Below, in pieces: positions 1 through 9,179 of a stretch of 43,630 nt of DNA; position 1 is the stretch's first letter; each line of letters opens with the position of its first letter. Position numbers and translations under genes: made by a program. The stretch comes from a virus. The DNA lies in IMG/VR virus record IMGVR_UViG_3300007516_000037, positions 1 through 43,630 of that record. One strand, written 5' to 3'. The notes under the pieces are model-generated. The model searched no databases, was not told the DNA's origin, and worked only from the letters and a program-made list of their open reading frames with translations.

Positions 1-110
1 ACTTTCACTTGATTCATCTCATCAAATGAATAAACCATATCACCAATAACAATATCTTTTATCTCCTTATACCCCTCACTTGTCTCAACTCTAGAATTAT
101 ATTTTAAACA
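1..110 (-). other. Intein N-terminal segment inside the portal gene (cut by window edge)
   Basis: Straight after portal residues LPYGT the frame reads Cys, then SRVETSEGYKEI and IVIGDMVYSFDE. This is the block A pattern of Hint/intein domains: catalytic Cys1, a V-x-T-x-x-G turn and a hydrophobic-GD-hydrophobic stretch. The insertion falls in the most conserved portal segment, as expected for an intein. The C-terminal splice junction lies left of the window, so it cannot be told whether an endonuclease domain is present. Confidence 0.85.
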
Positions 111-842
111 TGTACCGTAAGGTAATCTTCTATCATCACCTAACAAACGAAAATGGGCAATTTGCCATGAATTAAATTCAACGTTATTACTTCTCCATAT
201 AAATTTTGTTTTATCTGAAGAAGTACCCTCACCATTAATAGCTTCATTACCAGTAATCATATCAAATAAACCGCTTTCCATACGCTCCATTTCATAATTA
301 GGCATTTGTTTTGTACTTAAAATACCATATTTTTCATCGATATTTAAAAACACAAAATTATCACCGTATTTAACCGTGTTTCTAGTCCACATCGGTAAAG
401 ACACGTGTAAGTCTAGTCTATTGAAAAATAAATCTTCTAATATACCTTTAACTCTTTTACTGTCAGAGTAAATATTCATTACCCTACCTTTATCATTTAA
501 AGTAGTTGATTCTTCCATCATTACATCTAAAGCAGCTGCGATTGTTGGGTAGAATTCCATAGCTTCGAAATCTGAATAAGAACCAATACGTGTTGTTTCG
601 TAATTAATTGATTGTTGGAATAAACCACTTTCAACTTTTTTCCACAAACCACCCAAATATTTATTTTGTTGGGCCTGTAATTTAGCTCTATCGAAATCAG
701 CTTTATTATCTGTTTTTAATAATACATCATTTCCGATGTTATATCTTTGTGTTTGCGGTTGTTTTTGAACAACTTTAGATTTATCTGGACCTACAATTTG
801 TCCAAGTTTTTGAAAGACTGTTAGTTTTTTATTCTCTGCCAT
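1..842 (-). CDS. Portal protein, N-terminal part, interrupted by an intein (partial)
   Basis: The ATG is at 842-840 and the frame stays open to the left edge, so the 3' end is missing. About 244 residues of N-extein precede an intein that starts at Cys245. The protein has the feel of a T4 gp20-type portal: a central region (MEFYPTIAAALDVM, YGDNFVFLNIDEKYG) and a conserved WQIAHFRL...RRLPYG segment. A portal forms the dodecameric DNA channel at one capsid vertex and docks the terminase encoded just upstream. Family assignment is by motif and by position next to terminase; the C-terminal half cannot be checked here. Confidence 0.75.
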   Translation of the reverse strand, partial: MAENKKLTVFQKLGQIVGPDKSKVVQKQPQTQRYNIGNDVLLKTDNKADFDRAKLQAQQNKYLGGLWKKVESGLFQQSINYETTRIGSYSDFEAMEFYPTIAAALDVMMEESTTLNDKGRVMNIYSDSKRVKGILEDLFFNRLDLHVSLPMWTRNTVKYGDNFVFLNIDEKYGILSTKQMPNYEMERMESGLFDMITGNEAINGEGTSSDKTKFIWRSNNVEFNSWQIAHFRLLGDDRRLPYGTCLKYNSRVETSEGYKEIKDIVIGDMVYSFDEMNQVK

Positions 843-891
843 TTAAAATGATTTTTAATTAATTTAATATAGATATTTTTAAAATAAAGGA

Positions 892-1158
892 TTACTCAAC
901 ATAATCACATTCAACATAAGCAAAATGAGATTGAATATTATTTACAAACCCTAACGAATAAACGTATGTTGTAAACCAATCCTCTCCTTGAGACCCAGCT
1001 ATTGCTGAACAATACAGAATTCGTGAATGGTTACTATTATTAATATTTTGAGTTCTTTTTTTCTTGGTAAAATCTGGACAACCAGGCGACCAACTATACA
1101 TACTAGGGAGATATCCTTTATCAACAAAAACTCGATTACAATTATTTTTTCTATTCAT
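892..1158 (-). CDS. Hypothetical protein, 88 aa
   Basis: Unrecognised protein between terminase (ends 1169) and portal (starts 842), same strand, ten bases after terminase. It is rich in Asn, Tyr and aromatic residues and has four Cys (CNRV, SPGCPDF, YCSA, VECDY), with no clear membrane segment. The position suggests a minor head or packaging role, but that is inference only. Confidence 0.6.
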   Translation of the reverse strand: MNRKNNCNRVFVDKGYLPSMYSWSPGCPDFTKKKRTQNINNSNHSRILYCSAIAGSQGEDWFTTYVYSLGFVNNIQSHFAYVECDYVE

Positions 1159-1168
1159 AGTTTAAAAT

Positions 1169-4100
1169 TTATTTTGACCCACTAAATAACCACAAATATT
1201 GACCAGTTGGGTCTTGCGTATTCCTACCAACAACATGATTAAATTTAGGTTTTTGATTTGATTTTATATTTCTGTTTTCTTTACTAACAAAACCACTCCC
1301 TTTTTCTGTTTCTAATTCTTGTGGACTTTGTTGAGCCCCAACCAACCAAGCGTTTAGTATAGCTTTATTTTGTTTCTCTAATCTTTCTAAGCTTTTAAAA
1401 GAATGTTCCATCACCCAAAGTACCATAGCTAAAGCCATGAGTAAATCATCATGAGCACCTTCAGCGTGGTCTGGCCTACCGTTTTTATAGATGAATGTTT
1501 TCATCTCAGATGTCATCCTAGCTGAACGTATTTTAACCCCGTTGGTTCTTATTTTGAATTCAAGATTTGAAATCATTGGTAAACGAACGGAAGTTGCGTG
1601 AAATCCTGGGGTTTTATTATCTTTATCGTAGTGAGTTAACTCTCTCTGTCTTGCAGATAAAATTTTACCGTTTTGATTATCATAATGTAATCTCTTATAT
1701 TCGAATTCCAATAATTTTAATACTGTTGGAACACCCATACCACCAGTAACATCAATAACTGAATATGCTTTATACATATTCCCGTATTCTTCAATTAATT
1801 GAGCTAGTAAATCTGGTGGAATTTTACCTTGATATTCCATAACTTGTTCCATCGTAGTAAAATCAATAATAACAATTGTTGATGAATCTTCCCCATCACC
1901 CCTTGCAACGTCAGAACCCAAAATATATTGATGTCCTTCTATTGGTAATTCCCAAATCCAAATTTCGTTTTTATTACCTTTGGTTGATATTGGGGTTTTT
2001 ACATTAAATTTATTTTGGTATTGAATATATTTTTCATCGATGATATTACCACCAGAACCAATAAATGAAACATCTAATTCTTGTGCAATCATTTTTGCGT
2101 CATTATTCATACCACGAGCCATGTCTTCATACCATGTAGATGTTGGTTTCCAGTTGTCTAGTATTCTTGCATCGTATGATTCGAATGTGAATTCTGTTTC
2201 TGCTTCAACTATATCACCCCCTTCACCCTCAGTTTCTTTAATCCATCTTAAATCTTTATTATAACGTAAATCTTCATACCATTTCATTTCAATGATATTA
2301 AAATCGTTCTTACCCTTCCTAGCTAAATCGTATGTTGCGTAATATAACATATCCATACCGTTAGGTGTTGATATAAGTATCGCTTTACCCCCAGTATTAT
2401 GGCTTATAATACCATTTGAAATAAATGAATTCGTTTCTGGTACGTGTAAATCATAAGTATAATCTTCCGATTCATCAATAGAAATTATTTCATCAATATA
2501 AAATAATTCTTGTTTTTTTATATCTTCTTTTAATGATAATAAAAAAACATCGTTAGGTAATAATTCTATTAAACGATTTAATGAATCAACACTTAATCTA
2601 TTAAATTTTGATACCCAAAATCTTTCTAAAAACCTAAATTTAGGTTTTAATATACCGTTATTTTTTAATACTTCTAATATTTCATTTTGGTTAACATTAA
2701 CAAACCTTGAATTTTGTTTTTTGTTTAATAAATATTCTCTATTTTTTTGTTTTCTTTCTAACCTAAAACCTATTTCATCATAAAATTTTATAGCGTAATT
2801 TGAATATATTTTTAAATTATAAATTTTACAAATATGTTTTTTATTTGATATTATAGATGAATCAGAAGTTTTTTGTTCTTCGTATTTAATATGTGATACA
2901 ATACCAAAATTAAGTAATAATGTTTGTAATGTTTTTATTAATTTTTTTGATGTACTAGAATATTTAATATCTTTATGAGTTGACATACCATCACCATCAA
3001 ACATACCTTGTAAAAATGATTTTATAACATTTTTAGGCATTTTTAATAACGCTAAAGGTATTTCTTTATCTCTAGCATTATGTTTATCTAAACCAAATTT
3101 TTTAAACCAAGCTACCAACTCTGTTGAGTGGAATTGATAATGTCTGTCATCTATTTTATTAAAAGAGTTACCTAATTTAGCTTTATCAGTTAATAAAAAA
3201 TCAGTTATATATTCATCAGTGTTTGTTATACAAATACCTCTACTAGTAAAATTACCTTCAGCAACGAATAACCCTAGTAAATAAGAAAAATCTAAATTAT
3301 CACTTAAATTCTTCGGTATAAAAATATTTTTATTGTTTGGTTGTTTTACAAATGAAAAGTCAAAATTACCATTATTACCAAAATATTGTTGACCATATTG
3401 AATTATTGGTTTATCACCAATAATTAATTCATTCATACGCACCCAAATCTCGGTACCACCCCTATCTATTAAAATAGGGTGTTTCCAACTACCTTCTAAT
3501 TCAATACCTAATTTTGTTTTTATCTTAAAAGTTTGTCCGTATTCACTAACAAATGTTTCTGTAGCGTTAACTATATTACCATCCTTATTACAAACCTTGT
3601 GTGGGATATCTAAATGAGTAAAACCTATTTTTTCTTTTTCGGAAACTAATTCATCCATTTCAACCAAACCATTTTCAGTTAATATTAATGAATCTTTAGT
3701 TAAACAACCCAAAGCGGTAAACGCTGCACCAAAAACTACAGCTCCGTTATCGATGTACGCAGCCTCATCCATTATAAGATACGTTGGTGTAAAACCACGC
3801 AAAGCATCTTTAGATGTCGCAACAGCTTTAACTCTACTTCCGTTCGGTAATCTTATTTCTTTTTTGGAGTCAACTAAAAAAATAGATTTAGCTTCATTTT
3901 TTGGGTTACCATAATATTCAGAACCCCAAACCCATCTAGGTAGTTGACTTAAGAAATCTTTTATTTTAGCTAAAAATTCAAAAGCTAATTCTTGTTTATT
4001 CGCAATAATTAGAACCGCTTCTGGGTTATCTTCATCAGCAAAACCAACTTTCATTGACATATAAGCCGCTGTCGTTGTTGAAACACCAGCTTGTCTGGGT

Positions 4101-4285
4101 TTTGTTACTAAATTATGTCTATATTTTTCGTATCCGTAAATTATCTCTTTTTGTCTAGGGAATAAATTAAACGGAACAAAACCTTCTTGGGTCTTATCAA
4201 AAGTTTCTAAATAAGTTTCTATACCATAAATTGGATTGGTCAAACATTTGGCAAATTCCTTAAATATTTCAATAGTTGTTAACAT
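1169..4285 (-). CDS. Terminase large subunit (T4 gp17-like) with in-frame intein
   Basis: ATP-driven DNA-packaging motor and headful nuclease. The N-terminal ATPase has a deviant Walker A (KPRQAGVSTTTA, about residues 62-73) and Walker B (YLIMDEAAYID, about 169-179). After the intein come the coupling motif (TGGKAILISTPNG) and an RNase H-like nuclease with acidic residues in GSDVARGDGEDSS, SVIDVTGG and HDDLLMALAM. The ORF is 1038 codons. Removing residues 194-630 leaves about 601 residues, close to T4 gp17. An ATATTTAT box lies 11 nt before the ATG (4297-4304, minus sense). A palindromic terminator separates it from the gene upstream. Confidence 0.95.
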   Translation of the reverse strand: MLTTIEIFKEFAKCLTNPIYGIETYLETFDKTQEGFVPFNLFPRQKEIIYGYEKYRHNLVTKPRQAGVSTTTAAYMSMKVGFADEDNPEAVLIIANKQELAFEFLAKIKDFLSQLPRWVWGSEYYGNPKNEAKSIFLVDSKKEIRLPNGSRVKAVATSKDALRGFTPTYLIMDEAAYIDNGAVVFGAAFTALGCLTKDSLILTENGLVEMDELVSEKEKIGFTHLDIPHKVCNKDGNIVNATETFVSEYGQTFKIKTKLGIELEGSWKHPILIDRGGTEIWVRMNELIIGDKPIIQYGQQYFGNNGNFDFSFVKQPNNKNIFIPKNLSDNLDFSYLLGLFVAEGNFTSRGICITNTDEYITDFLLTDKAKLGNSFNKIDDRHYQFHSTELVAWFKKFGLDKHNARDKEIPLALLKMPKNVIKSFLQGMFDGDGMSTHKDIKYSSTSKKLIKTLQTLLLNFGIVSHIKYEEQKTSDSSIISNKKHICKIYNLKIYSNYAIKFYDEIGFRLERKQKNREYLLNKKQNSRFVNVNQNEILEVLKNNGILKPKFRFLERFWVSKFNRLSVDSLNRLIELLPNDVFLLSLKEDIKKQELFYIDEIISIDESEDYTYDLHVPETNSFISNGIISHNTGGKAILISTPNGMDMLYYATYDLARKGKNDFNIIEMKWYEDLRYNKDLRWIKETEGEGGDIVEAETEFTFESYDARILDNWKPTSTWYEDMARGMNNDAKMIAQELDVSFIGSGGNIIDEKYIQYQNKFNVKTPISTKGNKNEIWIWELPIEGHQYILGSDVARGDGEDSSTIVIIDFTTMEQVMEYQGKIPPDLLAQLIEEYGNMYKAYSVIDVTGGMGVPTVLKLLEFEYKRLHYDNQNGKILSARQRELTHYDKDNKTPGFHATSVRLPMISNLEFKIRTNGVKIRSARMTSEMKTFIYKNGRPDHAEGAHDDLLMALAMVLWVMEHSFKSLERLEKQNKAILNAWLVGAQQSPQELETEKGSGFVSKENRNIKSNQKPKFNHVVGRNTQDPTGQYLWLFSGSK
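2396..3706 (-). other. Terminase intein with LAGLIDADG endonuclease domain (437 aa)
   Basis: It starts at Cys194 (CLTKDSLILTENGLVEMDEL) and ends with ISHN before Thr631, so all splice-junction residues are present: Cys1, penultimate His, final Asn, +1 Thr. A block-B-like SWKH is near the N-terminus. Two LAGLIDADG helices are visible (YLLGLFVAEGNF and FLQGMFDGDGMS), so the homing endonuclease looks intact. It interrupts the ATPase just before the ISTPNG coupling motif. Terminase should be inactive until the intein splices out. Confidence 0.93.
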
Positions 4286-4337
4286 AGATTTTATATATAA
4301 ATATGTTAATCACGGTAAAACAGCCACCCAGAAACAA

Positions 4338-4361
4338 TTAAGGCCCCAATTGGGGCCTTAA
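4338..4361 (-). terminator. Perfect palindrome, probable terminator
   Basis: A 24-bp perfect palindrome centred on CCCCAATTGGGG lies between the stop of the gene at 4389 and the terminase start. It can form a hairpin on either strand, but the following T-tract is weak, so termination strength is uncertain. Confidence 0.55.
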
Positions 4362-4388
4362 ATGGATATAAAAACAGTTTAGAATAGT

Positions 4389-5693
4389 TTAAAATAATTC
4401 ATCAAAACTAAAACCTTCTGATTCGATATCTGGGTCCGTGTTATTTGAACCACCTAAAAGGTCTGATAAATCAAAACCTTCAGATTCTTCAGAGTTTATA
4501 TTAGTTATTTCATCATTTTTTGAACTAATTTCATTCATCACTTCATTAAACTCATCTTCTTTTAATCCTTCTTTTATCTCATCAACAATTTTTGAAACTA
4601 TTTTTTTCGCTTCTTTTGTTCCAGCCATTATTTCTCTCATGTTTCTATTAAATTCCAAAATTGGTAACTTGATAAGCTCCATGTAAATTTGATGTTTTAA
4701 ATTAAAATCGTCTGGTTCAATCATTTTGGTGAAACGTTCCCAAATACCTGGACCTAATCTCATATCCCAAGGTTCAGCCGCTAGAAAATCTGCTTTCCCG
4801 ATGACATATTCACCCATTTTTTTATTTTTTGGTAAACCATGACCAGAAATAAGCTCCATAACCCCCTTAACTAGTTCGTGTATTAAAACTGGGAAAACCA
4901 TAGCTTGTGCGTGGATAACAGCTTTAGGGTTTGAAGCAGTTGGAAATTGAACTCTAACAACACCACCATTCACACCGTTTTCCATTTCTGGGATAACGTA
5001 ATACATATAATCGGCTGCTGCCATCATTTTAGAATACTTGTTGGGTAATCTAGGGTCCATTTCTGTAAGTTCGTCATCTACCATATGGAACATGTGGTTA
5101 CATTTCTTAGCCGCACCCTGAATCATTGCGTTGATAAAACGTCTTTTATAAACCTCATCTTTTGAGTTAATCATTTCATCATGATTCTTAAATTGCATTT
5201 CTGAAGCCATTGGTTTAGGTGTTTTCTTTGTCCCAACCATATTAATTTTTGAACTTAATTCACAATGAATTTCAACAACATCTTTACTAATATCATATTC
5301 CTCTCTAATCATTTCTTCAGCTAATTTTTCTAAGGCTTTCTTGTGTTTAGATTCCATTTCCATAGAATCTTTTACCATAGACATCATATCTCTCATCAAG
5401 ACTTTGGAATCAACAGTATCTGTATCAAAAGCTCTTTTACAACGAGTAGTAACTTCCTTAAAACGTTCACCCATTATTTTTTCTTCAAAACTTGATTCAT
5501 CACCTTCTGGAAAAATTGGATGTTTACCTAATGAATGTGTTCTATCTATTAAATCCTTTTCTAGTTGAGGGTGCATTCTTTCTGACATACCCTCTGGGTA
5601 TACCACGCTTTCGTTTAATCTCTTAACGCTTAATTTGTTAACGTTTTTTGCTTTATTTAATGCGTCCTCAACTAATTTTCTATATTTGTCCAT
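4389..5693 (-). CDS. Unrecognised protein, probably virion- or head-related, 434 aa
   Basis: No family recognised. The N-terminal half is charged and helical (DSMEMESKHKKALEKLAEEMIREE). The middle contains AQAMVFPVLIHELVKGVMEL; HELVK is not a full HExxH zinc motif. The acidic C-terminus ends in two similar short peptides, SEGFDLSDLLGG and SEGFSFDELF, which look like a duplicated docking motif. The start codon overlaps the upstream gene's stop by 1 nt, so the two are probably translated together. Its place next to terminase and portal suggests a head or assembly role (inference). Confidence 0.8.
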   Translation of the reverse strand: MDKYRKLVEDALNKAKNVNKLSVKRLNESVVYPEGMSERMHPQLEKDLIDRTHSLGKHPIFPEGDESSFEEKIMGERFKEVTTRCKRAFDTDTVDSKVLMRDMMSMVKDSMEMESKHKKALEKLAEEMIREEYDISKDVVEIHCELSSKINMVGTKKTPKPMASEMQFKNHDEMINSKDEVYKRRFINAMIQGAAKKCNHMFHMVDDELTEMDPRLPNKYSKMMAAADYMYYVIPEMENGVNGGVVRVQFPTASNPKAVIHAQAMVFPVLIHELVKGVMELISGHGLPKNKKMGEYVIGKADFLAAEPWDMRLGPGIWERFTKMIEPDDFNLKHQIYMELIKLPILEFNRNMREIMAGTKEAKKIVSKIVDEIKEGLKEDEFNEVMNEISSKNDEITNINSEESEGFDLSDLLGGSNNTDPDIESEGFSFDELF

Positions 5694-6739
5694 TATTTAA
5701 TGTCTTTGATTTTAATAACTTTTATAACTTTCTTTTCAAATAAACTTTCTTCTAGAGCTTTTTTCGAAATAATTTTTCGTTCAACAACAGCTGGTTGTGT
5801 ATCATTTTTTGCGATATCTCTATAAGTGTTTATTATAGTATTCAATTTATTTAAAGGGACACCAATTTCTTGAGCCATAGCTGTTAAAAACTGTGCTTGT
5901 TCAATTGGTTTATCTAATTTAGTTAAATACATACTAAATTTATTCTTGATTAGTGCTGTTAACCTTTTAACATCGTTTTGTAATTTAGGTACATCAGTGC
6001 CAGCATCTTCTGGACCAAGTTCTTCCGTCATGTTTTTCTTGAAATAATTTCCAAATCTAAATTTTTTCAAAGTCCTTGGACTCATGAAGTTTTCGTCTTG
6101 TCCAAGACTAACACCAGATTTTGCCATTTCTTCAGAGTTTCTAAACTTTCCAGTTATTTCACCTGTTTTTGTGTTAACAAAGAAGATTTTAAACTCTGGA
6201 CTTATATCAACCAAATTTAAATGGTCCATAAAAGCCTCGTTATCGTTATGTTCTCTTTCCACGGCTGCATGTTCATAACCATCGTTTACTTGAATGTTTT
6301 GACCAACCATACCCATAGTTTCTCTCATTGGAGATGCGATATTTTCTTCAAAATATTCAGTAGGGTGAATAATGTTTTCCCCAGCTTCATTTAAATCATT
6401 ATGGCAATAAACAGCCATTTTAATTTCACCATTAGAATCTATACCTCTAACCATTTGGTATTTTTTATCTCCGATATTAAACGGTTGAGAAACCTCACCG
6501 CTTTTACTATCTTTAACATTTGATAAAAACTGTATAGGTGATTGGTCTTTTATTTCGATAACTGATTCGTTTTCACCCATAGCCATTGAAGTTGATGATG
6601 TTGTGGAATTCGCTTCCTTTCCATCCAAGTTAAATTCAACATTAGGGTTTGATTTTTGCAGATTCGCCAAGTCTTTTGTTTGGGTTGGGTTATTTAATGT
6701 TTTTGTATCAATATCTATTTGAAGTTTATCATTATCCAT
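5693..6739 (-). CDS. Unrecognised protein, 348 aa
   Basis: No family recognised. A polar, Asn/Thr/Asp-rich N-terminal third is followed by a region with FKIFFVNTKTGEITGKFRNSEEMAKSG and a Lys-rich C-terminus (RKIISKKALEESLFEKKVIKVIKIKDIK). There is no signal peptide or membrane segment. It overlaps the next gene by 1 nt and follows the gene above by 7 nt, inside a tight late-type operon (about 8,886 to 4,389). Confidence 0.75.
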   Translation of the reverse strand: MDNDKLQIDIDTKTLNNPTQTKDLANLQKSNPNVEFNLDGKEANSTTSSTSMAMGENESVIEIKDQSPIQFLSNVKDSKSGEVSQPFNIGDKKYQMVRGIDSNGEIKMAVYCHNDLNEAGENIIHPTEYFEENIASPMRETMGMVGQNIQVNDGYEHAAVEREHNDNEAFMDHLNLVDISPEFKIFFVNTKTGEITGKFRNSEEMAKSGVSLGQDENFMSPRTLKKFRFGNYFKKNMTEELGPEDAGTDVPKLQNDVKRLTALIKNKFSMYLTKLDKPIEQAQFLTAMAQEIGVPLNKLNTIINTYRDIAKNDTQPAVVERKIISKKALEESLFEKKVIKVIKIKDIK

Positions 6740-6746
6740 CTGTTTC

Positions 6747-7136
6747 TTATTTATAATTTAATATTAGGTCTTTTTCGTATAACTTTTCTTCAACAATTTT
6801 TATTTCTTCACCAAACTTAAAAGATATTCTGTTTTCTGGGTATGATTCATAAGCATTCATATTCTCCCACCCTAAAGCTATTACACCATCAACAGCATCC
6901 CAAACCGCAAAAGTGTCACTTTCTTGTACTGTATCTAATTTCAATTCAGATACCAAACTACCAACTTTTTTTATAAATTTTTCGTTAGGTGGAAGTGGTC
7001 GCCCAGAGGCTGGAATACAATCCCATTCCTCACCATCAATGTTTTTTAATGTATCGGAAAAGATAAATTCGTAAAGGTGGTTACCTTTATAATCTTTTCC
7101 AACGACATTAATATATATCAAATAAAGACTCTCCAT
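6747..7136 (-). CDS. Conserved-looking hypothetical protein, 129 aa
   Basis: Compact protein with a central stretch EEWDCIPASGRPLPPNEKFIKKVG...SDTFAVWDAVDGVIALGWENM. It looks like a conserved small phage protein, but I cannot attach a function. It is tightly packed between neighbours (2 nt from the gene upstream), so part of the same operon. Confidence 0.75.
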   Translation of the reverse strand: MESLYLIYINVVGKDYKGNHLYEFIFSDTLKNIDGEEWDCIPASGRPLPPNEKFIKKVGSLVSELKLDTVQESDTFAVWDAVDGVIALGWENMNAYESYPENRISFKFGEEIKIVEEKLYEKDLILNYK

Positions 7137-7138
7137 AC

Positions 7139-8077
7139 TTATTTAACGGCTTTTGGGTCTGGTTGAACGTTAGGTATAGGTAGAAATGGTTTATCCCTTC
7201 TAGAAGGTTGTACCATCGGTTTTTCAGATGGTTTTGTTGGTGTAATAACTGGTGCTGGTTCTGTTTCTATTTCTGGTTGATTCATATCATCTTCTTGATT
7301 AAAAGTTTCGTTAAGTTTAGCTTTAAGATAAGCCTTACCAAATATACTCTTTTTAGTTGATATCCCCAAATTTTTACCTTCTTTGATTGGAACACAATTA
7401 GGGACTTGTCTCCCGTTCTTATCTTTCATACCAATTTGCTCATAGCCTTTCCAACATGATTCATTTAACTCATCATTAGAACCTGGTTGAAACATGTTAT
7501 TTTTTTTAGGGTCCTTTAAAAACATCCCATCCATTTCTTTCCAACCTTTTGGATATAAATCAGGATTATTTTTTTCTACTTCAGTTTGTTCGAACACACG
7601 GTATTCTTCTAATTCTTCCTCAGAAGGTTCTTCTAATTCTTCCTCAGAAGGTTCATCAATAGGTTCGTCAATAGATTCATCATCATCATCATTATCCGAT
7701 GTTGAATCAATATCACCAGCTGATTTAATTTTATTAATAATATCTTTTTGGTCCTCACTATCCATTTCGGAAGTATGTGTTGCTGATAATAATGAATTTA
7801 TCGCAAATTTTTCTAACTCGAAATCTGGTTGTCCTTGTGAATCATTATATTTCCTAAGTGATTGACCTAATTTCCCAGTAAGTTTTTCAATAAAGTTTTT
7901 TGGGTCCGACTCTTCATCAACGTCAACACCAGCATCAAACGGTTCGTCATCAAACGGTTTTTCATTTGAAGGGGTTTCACCACCCATATCATCAATCGGT
8001 GCCGCATCAATTCCACCACCACCCATAGGTGGTTCTGGTTGAGGTGCTGGCTCTGGATTCGAGCCAGCTAATTTCAA
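7139..8077 (-). CDS. Acidic Pro-rich protein without an ATG start; possible -1 frameshift extension of the upstream gene
   Basis: The frame has no ATG at its 5' end. The first usable start is TTG at 8077 and the first ATG is at 8026. The frame stays open upstream to 8131, reading KKKSLISNLTEETRYKLKLAGS, which looks like real protein sequence and joins the end of the upstream gene through an A10 tract. The protein is strongly acidic and Pro/Gly-rich, with a 24-bp tandem duplication (about 7607-7654) encoding EPSEEELE twice and a SCWKGYEQIGMK segment. It may be a scaffold or internal head protein, but no family is recognised. Confidence 0.75.
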   Translation of the reverse strand: MKLAGSNPEPAPQPEPPMGGGGIDAAPIDDMGGETPSNEKPFDDEPFDAGVDVDEESDPKNFIEKLTGKLGQSLRKYNDSQGQPDFELEKFAINSLLSATHTSEMDSEDQKDIINKIKSAGDIDSTSDNDDDDESIDEPIDEPSEEELEEPSEEELEEYRVFEQTEVEKNNPDLYPKGWKEMDGMFLKDPKKNNMFQPGSNDELNESCWKGYEQIGMKDKNGRQVPNCVPIKEGKNLGISTKKSIFGKAYLKAKLNETFNQEDDMNQPEIETEPAPVITPTKPSEKPMVQPSRRDKPFLPIPNVQPDPKAVK

Positions 8078-8109
8078 TTTATATCTAGTTTCTTCAGTTA
8101 AATTACTGA

Positions 8110-8886
8110 TTAAACTTTTTTTTTTAAACCTCTAGTTAAATTATCGATAAGAAAATCCATTTTACTAATAGCGTTCTCGATAGAAAGTTTTCCTTCAGTT
8201 ACTACTTCTTCCTCTTTTTCTTCCTCTTCTTCTTCTTCTTCGTCTTCCCCTTCTTTCACTTCTGAATCATCTTCATCTTCATCATCGTTTTTATTATACG
8301 ACCACGGACCTCGAACCTCGGTAGTTAACATAGCGTCAACAGCTTTTTCAGATTCAGACATTTCATCTTCATCTTCATCTTCATCTTCGTCTTCTTCTTC
8401 AGTTACTACTTCTTCCTCTGTCTCTGTCATAGAGGTATTACCTTCTAGGTTACCTTCACCACTAAAACCGCTAGTTTTCATTTCAGAATACCCAGCAATA
8501 TCTTCTGATATAAGATTATCGTTTTCAAAAATATTAATTTCTCCTTCGAAATTATATGCTTCAGCTAAACTATTAAATTTTAAGTTTAATTGTTTTATAG
8601 CTTTGCTATATGAAGGATATGATTCTGATTTTTTATTCATCAAACCTCCGATGTATTTAAAATCTTCAGCAATCAAACCATCTTTTTTTGTGGCTTTTTT
8701 AATATACCATTCGTGATTTTCTCTTACGATTGCGTAGGCGTTACCATCAGGCCCCATCTTTGTTAACTCAATAACAATATTTTTTTTGTTCTCATTAATT
8801 GGTTGAATACCCATCAAAGTTTTCATTCGTTCGTTGATTTCATTTCCTTTAAGACCAATTGGGGTGATTCTAATATCTTTCTTCAT
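8110..8886 (-). CDS. Acidic low-complexity protein, 258 aa
   Basis: N-terminal half globular-looking (IRITPIGLKGNEINERMKTLMGIQPI; ENHEWYIKKATKKDGLIAEDFKYIGGLMNKK). The second half is dominated by Glu/Asp runs (about residues 155-235) and ends in a helix, NAISKMDFLIDNLTRGLKKKV. No family recognised. Strong acidity and position in the head operon would fit a scaffold-type protein (inference). An ATATTTAT box is 32 nt upstream (8918-8925, minus sense). Confidence 0.75.
   Translation of the reverse strand: MKKDIRITPIGLKGNEINERMKTLMGIQPINENKKNIVIELTKMGPDGNAYAIVRENHEWYIKKATKKDGLIAEDFKYIGGLMNKKSESYPSYSKAIKQLNLKFNSLAEAYNFEGEINIFENDNLISEDIAGYSEMKTSGFSGEGNLEGNTSMTETEEEVVTEEEDEDEDEDEDEMSESEKAVDAMLTTEVRGPWSYNKNDDEDEDDSEVKEGEDEEEEEEEEKEEEVVTEGKLSIENAISKMDFLIDNLTRGLKKKV
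8113..8125 (-). other. A10 homopolymer, candidate -1 frameshift site
   Basis: On the coding strand ten A residues (8116-8125) precede GTT TAA, the last codon and stop of the 8110-8886 gene. Slipping back one base enters the open frame of the next gene. Either programmed slippage or a sequencing error in the homopolymer would explain the arrangement. Confidence 0.55.
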
Positions 8887-8933
8887 TTTATCGTTTATTT
8901 ATGTTCATTTATTTTATATAAATATGGTTTAAT

Positions 8934-9179
8934 TTACATGACTATTCTACTACCTTGAAAGACATCTTGTCTTTCACCTAAAAGAAAACATCCGTTTCCA
9001 CCACTAACTGTTCTAACCCAAATATTAATCGAAGAACTAGCACCAACAGAGACGGAAACCCCGTTAACTGTTATTGTACATCCAGCAGAACCACCATAAA
9101 TTTCGTTATACGTATGTGCAGTCAAATTAGGTGATTGAGCTGGAACTATGACACTATTTATATCGTTAAGGTTTGCCAT
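8934..9179 (-). CDS. Small hypothetical protein, 81 aa
   Basis: I chose the internal ATG at 9179 (MANLNDINSVIVPAQSPN) because the upstream frame reads promoter and leader sequence and an ATATTTAT box lies 17 nt before it (9196-9203). The protein is Gly/Ser/Val-rich with beta-strand character (CTITVNGVSVSVGASSSINIWVRTVSGGNGCFLLG). It could be a small decoration or fibre-tip protein; this is a guess from composition. Confidence 0.65.
   Translation of the reverse strand: MANLNDINSVIVPAQSPNLTAHTYNEIYGGSAGCTITVNGVSVSVGASSSINIWVRTVSGGNGCFLLGERQDVFQGSRIVM

Noticed and set aside
4297-4304. T4-type late promoter TATAAATA near terminase and other genes
   Set aside because: It occurs on the non-coding strand; the coding strand reads ATATTTAT, so it is not the T4 late promoter.
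4389-5693. Metalloprotease call from HELVK
   Set aside because: HExxK lacks the second zinc histidine and no third ligand is evident.
7494-7865. Ser-rich plus-strand ORF
   Set aside because: It is the antisense of the acidic repeat region of the 7139-8077 gene.
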